Shown piece after piece: positions 58,733-64,000 of a stretch of 64,000 bases of DNA. The stretch covers positions 38,073-102,072 of the forward strand of contig QHYE01000038.1 of assembly GCA_003224055.1 (NCBI GenBank). The letters run 5' to 3'. The DNA is from Acidobacteriota bacterium (GTDB lineage: Bacteria > Acidobacteriota > Terriglobia > Acidiferrales > UBA7541). Position numbers and translations under genes: made by a program. The notes below the pieces were generated by a model. The model saw only the letters and a list, made by a program, of their open reading frames with translations. It was not told the origin of the DNA and ran no database searches. Position 1 is the stretch's first letter; every line of letters starts with the position of its first letter.

Positions 58733-60259
58733 TCACGGTGTTGCCGGAACAGGACGAACACTGCGGATCTGGTTGACAATATCGATCGCCAGCCGCTGCG
58801 CCGCGGCGGGACCGTCAATTGCCGTGACCTTCCCCGTGCCAAGTACCATGCCTGTTTTCGGGTTAATCATTTTGAAAATCCAATCGTATGTCAGGAAGGG
58901 CCGCGTGACATCGATATAGATATCGGCCCCGTTGCGGTCGTCGACGATGCGGATGCCCCAATCCCGCATCTCGGGACGCGTGTAAAGCGCGTCCTGCAAC
59001 AAATTGCCCTTCATCCAGATCGTGTGGGATTCCACAAATATCGATCGAGCAGAGCGAAGAATTCCTGCCGGATCGCTTCCTGATGCACGAATCGCCGTGT
59101 CGTTCGCCTGCGATGTTCCGGTCGGTCTGTCCAGCTCTTCGCGCGGGAACTGCACGACACTGGCGAGCTGCTCCACAATTACTGCCGCGAGCTTCGGACC
59201 AGCGTCGAATTCATCGGTTGCTTCAACCGTGCCCGAAGCGAGTGTCAAGGACTTCGGCTGATATACCAGCGTGTAGGTCCAGTCAAACGTCATGACCGGC
59301 CGGTCAACCGTGACCGCAATATCGGCAGTTTGCCCGTAATCGGCAAAGCGCAATCCCAAGTGCGGGAACATCGCTGTTTTATGAATGTCGTCCTGCAGCC
59401 GCTCGCGGCGCAAATAAATTGTTTTGGAATGCACCGAAATGGTGTGCATTTGCCGATGGTCCGGGCGGGGTAGAGTCGGATTCGGGGGAACTGCTTGTGC
59501 CATGCCAGGAGCGTTGGCAGGAGCAGCCGGGAAGGCTGTGGCCTTCGCACCGAATGATTGTAGTCGTCCCCCAGAGTCAAAACGCGTTCCACCAGATGCA
59601 TTGGCGAGGCCGGCAACGCTTTCGATCGGTACGGCGAAGTTGATGTTCTGGCCGACGCTGAGTGATCCCACGACAATTCCCAGTATCCGACCCTCCGCAT
59701 CGACCAACACTCCGCCGCTGGATCCCGGCGACAACGGAGCGGTGAACTGCAGAATCCGGTAACCGCTGCCTGCTCCGGGTACATCGTCGGCCATTCGCGT
59801 GGCGCTTAGGATGCCTGAAGATGCAGTCCAGGGTAAGCCGACGGCATTCGATACGACAAACACCACCGCGCCAGATGCTGCGCTAGCGGAGTTGCCGAAG
59901 GGCAGGACCGGGAGCCCCGAGGCGGAGATGCGTAGTGCCGCAACGTCGCGGCGCTCATCAGACGCCATCAACTCAACTTGGTCGTAAATTTCGCCGCTCT
60001 TCAGCCGCACGTGCTCCTCCCGCATCCCTTTCACAACATGGTTCGCAGTAAGAATCACGCCATCGCTTCGAATGATCACTCCGGAAGCGACGCCTGCAAC
60101 TTGGCCGTCACCTTTGCCGACGAGAATGGATACGGCGGAAGGCGATACCCGCTCCACGACCTGATCCCCGGATAGGGCCGGTGCGGTGGTTTGCGCGGTC
60201 GCTGTGGAAAGGGCGGTAGCGAGCAGAGTGACTGCAGCTATGATTCTTGGGGTGCGCAT
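58733..60259 (-). CDS. Secreted trypsin-like (S1C) serine protease with duplicated C-terminal module
   Basis: 508 residues. Signal peptide (residues 1-22), then a trypsin-like domain with His74 (TANHVV), Asp105 (DERRDVAALR) and Ser181 (SPGSSGG). There is no PDZ domain. Instead two copies of a module of about 95 residues follow (about 271-367 and 406-500): SKTIYLRRERLQDDIH against SHTIWMKGNLLQDALY, DIAVTVDRPVMTFDWTYT against DIYIDVTRPFLTYDWIFK, and SGTVEATDEFDAGPKLAAVIVEQL against TGKVTAIDGPAAAQRLAIDIVNQI. The module resembles no domain I can name. The upstream neighbour is frameshifted. Confidence 0.88.
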   Translation of the reverse strand: MRTPRIIAAVTLLATALSTATAQTTAPALSGDQVVERVSPSAVSILVGKGDGQVAGVASGVIIRSDGVILTANHVVKGMREEHVRLKSGEIYDQVELMASDERRDVAALRISASGLPVLPFGNSASAASGAVVFVVSNAVGLPWTASSGILSATRMADDVPGAGSGYRILQFTAPLSPGSSGGVLVDAEGRILGIVVGSLSVGQNINFAVPIESVAGLANASGGTRFDSGGRLQSFGAKATAFPAAPANAPGMAQAVPPNPTLPRPDHRQMHTISVHSKTIYLRRERLQDDIHKTAMFPHLGLRFADYGQTADIAVTVDRPVMTFDWTYTLVYQPKSLTLASGTVEATDEFDAGPKLAAVIVEQLASVVQFPREELDRPTGTSQANDTAIRASGSDPAGILRSARSIFVESHTIWMKGNLLQDALYTRPEMRDWGIRIVDDRNGADIYIDVTRPFLTYDWIFKMINPKTGMVLGTGKVTAIDGPAAAQRLAIDIVNQIRSVRPVPATP

Positions 60260-61208
60260 AAAGACCTCTCTAGAATGTGAAGGATTACCCTGGAATGACC
60301 CTCATTCTGGACCGCTCTGGAGGACGGCGCAATGAGGAAAAGTTTCATGGAAAGCTGCTCTACGAAAGAGTAGGTGCCAGACGAACTGGCGACACTCTTG
60401 TTTGTGATGGCGATGCGCGTGGAGGTCAGAAGCCGCGAGAGATACTCTCTTGGAATGCTCTTCAGGAGAGGATTAACCACCCAAGCGAGAAGTGCTGGAA
60501 CGCTGCGGCTGAGCGCGACGGATTCGAGTTGGACGTAGACTCCACCGTCCTTCTCTTGAAATCGCCAATAGCTGTAGAGGCGCCACAGAAAGCCACGATC
60601 TCTACCGATGGGCTTTTCGCGTTCGTTTGATCGATCCACGTTTTCCACCTCAGCGATCCGCGTGGAGTACGATCGGCTGTATGCGCGGTTTTCGTCCACG
60701 GGAAAATATGACACATTGAATTCTACGTTGAACACCGCGGTGATAACTGCTTTCTGGTGGAGCCGCATATAGACCTTGAAACGGTTCCCGTCAGCAACCA
60801 GGAGTTTCGAGCGCACTACATCCGGCTTGTAGATGACTTCGTGATGATCGTAGTCCTGGCCAGAACTTGCTGAAGGGTTGTGTTGGGAATAAAACCCAGG
60901 GCGATCCAATGGTGGATTAGTCCGTTAGGCACCCTAATGCGCTTCTCTTTTTCGAGGGTTTCCAACCGCTCGACGATAATTTCTCCTTGCCGAAGTTGAA
61001 CGTTAAGCTTGTCTCGCTGTGGCTCTGCAAAGCCGTCCAGCCAGAGGAATGCCCGGCCGTCGTGCAGTTCCTCAGCCATCCGATCTTCGGTCACGCGAAT
61101 GTAGTAATCGAAGGCCTCCGAGGTTTCTTGTTTTAGCTCCGCTGCGCCCGCTGCTTCAGGCGGCAGAGCCGCAAACGCCAAAAACGCGGCTAACATCACG
61201 TTTCGCAT
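60238..61208 (-). pseudogene. Unknown exported protein, split by a frameshift
   Basis: The first 131 codons (61208 down to about 60860) begin with a signal peptide (MLAAFLAFAALPPEAAGAAE) and continue ELKQETSEAFDYYIRVTEDR, FLWLDGFAEPQRDKL. They lose sense after TTLQQVLAR. The next frame then carries QDYDHHEVIYKPDVV, GFLWRLYSYWRFQEKDGGVY and YLSRLLTSTRIAIT. Read together the parts make one continuous protein of a family I have seen in acidobacteria but cannot name. The shift lies near 60855-60866. It is a real mutation or a sequencing error. GGAGG lies 11 bases upstream of the ATG at 61208. The tail overlaps the protease start. Confidence 0.7.
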
Positions 61209-61520
61209 GGCTGCGGCCTCCTCCGTTCATTCGTATTCGCCAAACTGCCTGGCCTGGCACTCTCCGTGGCACTTTTCCGTCCATGCTGTTGCGTGCCGGC
61301 GAGGCCGGAAACAAAGCAGATAGCGTTGGCCGCCTTGGGATACTGCGCCTCTGCCACGCCCGAATCTCCTGACATTGTCATCTCCAGCGGACACTCTCGG
61401 CTGCGGTGCCAGTCGTTGCGACAGAGGAATGCACTGACACGCTTCTTGGGAGCATTCCCCCAGCATTCCGGGCCTGCAGTTGGCGGCATTTGACTCGACC
61501 GCGCCCATAGACGCCTTGGA
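61209..61520. other. Intergenic region, doubtful small Cys-containing frame
   Basis: 312 bases. Two overlapping minus-strand frames (61489-61196 and 61508-61227) have a few Cys residues but no clear ribosome site and no recognisable family. I do not call a gene; one of them could be a short zinc protein. Confidence 0.35.
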
Positions 61521-62210
61521 TCAAGGAGCAGTGAGAATCAGCGGTAGGAGGTACTCTTGCAGGCGAATGCTTTCCGCCGGCCCAAGGTTTTCGAACTGAA
61601 TCCCCATGTGATCCGTCCCGACCGTTCGGACCACTAGCGCGCCTGAGCGGAGCGCTGGCGTTCCAGCCTTAAGCTCTAGACTGACTGTGACGCGGGTTCC
61701 TAGCGGATACGCGCGGCCCGACTGAACCAGCGCGCCGCTAAGGCTGAGGTCCTGCGTCGTCCCCTCAAGACGGTCATTGCCTGATTCCAGCGAGACTCTG
61801 CAACGCATCCGAACGCGCGTGAAGCGCCGCCTTTCGCGCTCGATCGGGCCTTCAGCCACACGGATCAATTTTAGGAGCTTATTTCGCGCGACGGGCTTGA
61901 AGAGGAAAAACTCAACTCCGGCTTCGAAGGCACGTTTCATCAACGTCCGTTCCTCCTCTCCGGTAATCATCACGATGACCGTGGAGGCGTTCACGCGGGA
62001 AGCGCGGATTTGACGTGCTACTTCCACTCCATCTGGTGGGGGCATGCGCATGTCCAGAAACACGGCATGATATTTCTCCCGCTTCAGAAGCTCGGCGGCT
62101 TCGGTACTGCTGGTTAGAAAGCTGGCCTCCATGCCGGCCGTGCGGAGGATTTCACAGATAAGCTCGCCGGCGAGCGGATCATCGTCGACAACAAGAACCC
62201 GTGCAGGCAA
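61521..62210 (-). CDS. Response regulator with PilZ output domain
   Basis: 229 residues. Receiver (1-118) with acidic pocket VVDDDP and phosphorylated Asp53 in VFLDMRMPPPDG. PilZ domain (about 125-220) with RxxxR (Arg128, Arg132) and Asp154-x-Ser156-x2-Gly159 in DLSLSGALV, an intact c-di-GMP binding signature. So it may couple a phosphorelay to c-di-GMP. It follows the single receiver gene by 55 bases on the same strand and shares the kinase operon. Confidence 0.93.
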   Translation of the reverse strand: MPARVLVVDDDPLAGELICEILRTAGMEASFLTSSTEAAELLKREKYHAVFLDMRMPPPDGVEVARQIRASRVNASTVIVMITGEEERTLMKRAFEAGVEFFLFKPVARNKLLKLIRVAEGPIERERRRFTRVRMRCRVSLESGNDRLEGTTQDLSLSGALVQSGRAYPLGTRVTVSLELKAGTPALRSGALVVRTVGTDHMGIQFENLGPAESIRLQEYLLPLILTAP

Positions 62211-62265
62211 GGTCTCGCTCCTGAAGCGAACGCGATAACGGTGTGGCTACGCCATGGTAACAAAC

Positions 62266-62658
62266 CTAAGAATCTGTCTGAGGCGTTTTCGAGTCTTGCA
62301 ACGAGCGGATTAGTTCCCCTCGAAGCAGTTGAAAGTTGACTGGTTTCGAAAGGCACGCTCTGCAGCCGGCCTTCAGGATCCGCTCCTGCTCCGCCACCAG
62401 GGCATGTGCCGTCACGGCGATCACGGGGATTTCACGCATCTCCGTTTTTTGGAGCATCCAGGCAAGGAGGTCGAGGCCGTTGTCTTTACCGAGATTGATA
62501 TCGAGTAAGACGGCATCGGGAAGCCGTTTTGAAAAAACCTCGTAACTTTCCTTCAAATCCGCGGCACACCAAACTTCGTAGTCTTCCACTTCGAGCCAGT
62601 CTCGGAGCAGTTCCCGGTTAAGCTGATTATCTTCGACGACGAGAATGCAGGGTTTCAT
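62266..62658 (-). CDS. Stand-alone receiver (CheY-like)
   Basis: 130 residues. Acidic pair in VVEDNQ, phosphorylated Asp53 in AVLLDINLG, Thr in VIAVTAHA and Lys in CLSKPVN. ATG at 62658 overlaps the stop of the upstream kinase by four bases, so translation is coupled. Likely a shuttle in the phosphorelay. Confidence 0.92.
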   Translation of the reverse strand: MKPCILVVEDNQLNRELLRDWLEVEDYEVWCAADLKESYEVFSKRLPDAVLLDINLGKDNGLDLLAWMLQKTEMREIPVIAVTAHALVAEQERILKAGCRACLSKPVNFQLLRGELIRSLQDSKTPQTDS

Positions 62659-64000
62659 GCGTTCTCCAAAGACGGGGAGGTCACCACACGTTCCAATTGC
62701 TTGATCAACGACTCCCGCCATTCATTCTGCTTCCGGAAAAGCGATTCGGCATGCGCGTGGATGTACTTTTCCTCTTCCTTGGTTAAATCCTTGCTCGTCA
62801 GCACAAACACGGAAAGCTCGGCGGTGCGAGGATTCGAACGCCATTCAGCTAGCAATTCAAAACCGCTCATCTTGGGGAGGACCAAATCAAGGATGACCAG
62901 TTCGGGAAGGGCCTGCGCAACACTGGCACGCGCCTGCGCGCCATCCGTTGCCGTGCTCACTGCATAGCCGTACCCCTTCAGCAATTCGACAATCATCTCA
63001 AGGGTGGATACATCGTCTTCCACAACAAGAATGGTTCTTGCCGGCGCCGCGCCTCCGCGAGACCGAAGGCAGCGCTCCACGGCTGCCAACAACGTCACCT
63101 TGTCCACGGGCTTAATCAAGTATTCGTCGGCGCCGAGAGCAGCTCCAACTCCTGGCTGATCCATGACGGTCACAACAATGACGGGGATCTTTGACGTGCG
63201 CGGGTCATTTTTCAACTGCAGCAGAACCTCCAGCCCGTGGACCGGCTGCATGAGGAGATCCAGAGTGATGGCATCCGGCTGGTGCTCCGCCGCCATTTCC
63301 AGGGCGCGTTCCGGCCGTTCACATTTCAGAGCCTCATAGCCTGAAGAAGTAAGTTGCGATTGGATGAGCTGCCCCGTCACCGCATTGTCTTCAATGACAA
63401 GAATCCTCGGGGCTTTGCTTGCCCTCGGAATGGATCTAGACGCTTGAGCGGACTGATCCGGAGCGATGGCAATGAGGGGCAGAGAAAAATAGAAACAGGC
63501 ACCCTCGCCGGGCTGGCTTTCGATCCCCAGTTTGCCGCCATGCAGCTCGACGAGGCGCGCCGTGATGGCTAGTCCCAGGCCTGTGCCCTCGGTGGCGCTG
63601 CCCGTTTCTCTGAGGCGGAAGAACGCTTCGAAGATGCGCTGTTGTTGTTCAGGTGGAATGCCCGGGCCATTGTCGCGGACTTCCACCCTGACTTGGTCAT
63701 CCACCTGACGGGCCGCCAGCTCGATCCGGCCACCTTCGGGTGTGAACTTGATTGCGTTGCCCGCAAGATTCATAAGCATTTGCTTAAATCGCATTGCGTC
63801 GGCACGAACATGCAGATGGGGCTCAACTTGTTGGAGTAATGCTTGCGATTTCTTTTCCGCCAGCGGGTAAAGGCTGCTGATCACTTCGGCAAACGCCGAC
63901 GCCACCGTCACATCTTCGCGGGTGAGTTCCATTCGGCCCGCTTCGATTTTGGAAAGGTCAAGAATATCGCTGATCAGCGAGAGAAGGTGCTTCCCGCCGG
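62655..64000 (-). CDS. Hybrid histidine kinase, C-terminal part (5' end outside window)
   Basis: The frame is open to the right edge. The first visible residues are the second DHp helix (KHLLSLISDILDLSKIEAG), so the phosphorylated His lies outside. Then the HATPase_c domain: NLAGNAIKFT (N box), DNGPGIP (G1), GTGLGLAI (G2). After that two receiver domains, each with a conserved Asp (DAITLDLLM and LVILDLVLP) and a Lys (LIKPVD; the second is less typical, LFRKQN). It is the sensor of the three-gene operon. Confidence 0.92.
   Translation of the reverse strand, partial: GGKHLLSLISDILDLSKIEAGRMELTREDVTVASAFAEVISSLYPLAEKKSQALLQQVEPHLHVRADAMRFKQMLMNLAGNAIKFTPEGGRIELAARQVDDQVRVEVRDNGPGIPPEQQQRIFEAFFRLRETGSATEGTGLGLAITARLVELHGGKLGIESQPGEGACFYFSLPLIAIAPDQSAQASRSIPRASKAPRILVIEDNAVTGQLIQSQLTSSGYEALKCERPERALEMAAEHQPDAITLDLLMQPVHGLEVLLQLKNDPRTSKIPVIVVTVMDQPGVGAALGADEYLIKPVDKVTLLAAVERCLRSRGGAAPARTILVVEDDVSTLEMIVELLKGYGYAVSTATDGAQARASVAQALPELVILDLVLPKMSGFELLAEWRSNPRTAELSVFVLTSKDLTKEEEKYIHAHAESLFRKQNEWRESLIKQLERVVTSPSLENA

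Noticed and set aside
62823..62842. T-loop-like GGATTCGAACGCC reading as a tRNA arm
   Set aside because: It lies inside the second receiver domain of the hybrid kinase; no D arm, anticodon arm or acceptor stem can be formed.

Overview
This is a chromosomal window of roughly 59-60% G+C with dense genes. It looks like an acidobacterium (Acidobacteriota, probably the Terriglobia side). The reasons are the tig-clpP-clpX-lon-rho order, the style of the secreted proteins (an S53 peptidase with Ig-like repeats, an S10 peptidase, a DUF885 protein), and many short intergenic palindromes of the 'GCACAGGC-loop-GCCTGTGC' and 'GTAGGGGC' kinds. The taxonomic call is inference; no rRNA gene is present.

Region by region. 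1-2.7 kb: the end of a HigA-like antitoxin, a Rieske oxygenase, and purU on the opposite strand. 2.7-10.3 kb: a protein quality-control block, tig, clpP, clpX, lon, then rho with a clear terminator; a strong sigma70-type promoter lies before tig. 10.8-24.6 kb (mostly minus strand): two FtsX/MacB-type permeases without an ATPase, a DUF885 protein overlapping cmk, fabI, mutL coupled to a low-GC zinc-ribbon membrane gene, aspS, hisS coupled to a gamma-carbonic-anhydrase-like gene, a tiny CWC protein on the plus strand, and an Mrp/ApbC ATPase. secA (24.7-27.6 kb) follows on the minus strand. 27.8-31.7 kb is patchy accessory DNA: a VOC protein, a DUF4238 gene broken by a stop codon, a DinB-like protein, a small membrane protein, and a cluster of palindromes next to the remains of a Y1 (RAYT/IS200-like) transposase.

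31.8-38.0 kb holds two very large tandem paralogues with the same unusual plan: conserved N-terminal domain, glycine-rich linker, helical-repeat region, degenerate PilZ-like C-terminus. Next come a 1,432-residue sedolisin, a NarL-type two-component pair, the GDP-fucose genes fcl and gmd, and tRNA-His. 48-50.6 kb carries small signalling genes (dual-specificity phosphatase, response regulator, zinc-ribbon protein, HAD phosphatase). 50.7-58.4 kb has an S10 peptidase, a PilT-like ATPase, an unknown exported protein, a GT-C membrane glycosyltransferase, a methyltransferase and a DPM1-like glycosyltransferase. 58.7-61.2 kb has an S1C protease with a duplicated C-terminal module and a frameshifted gene. 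The window closes with a phosphorelay operon: hybrid kinase (cut by the window edge), receiver protein, receiver-PilZ protein.

The most interesting items are the tandem HEAT/PilZ-like giants, a roughly 80-residue low-GC insertion inside the catalytic core of hisS, the RAYT remnant beside REP-like palindromes, the duplicated module of the S1C protease, and a three-copy peptide-coding repeat near 42.9 kb.
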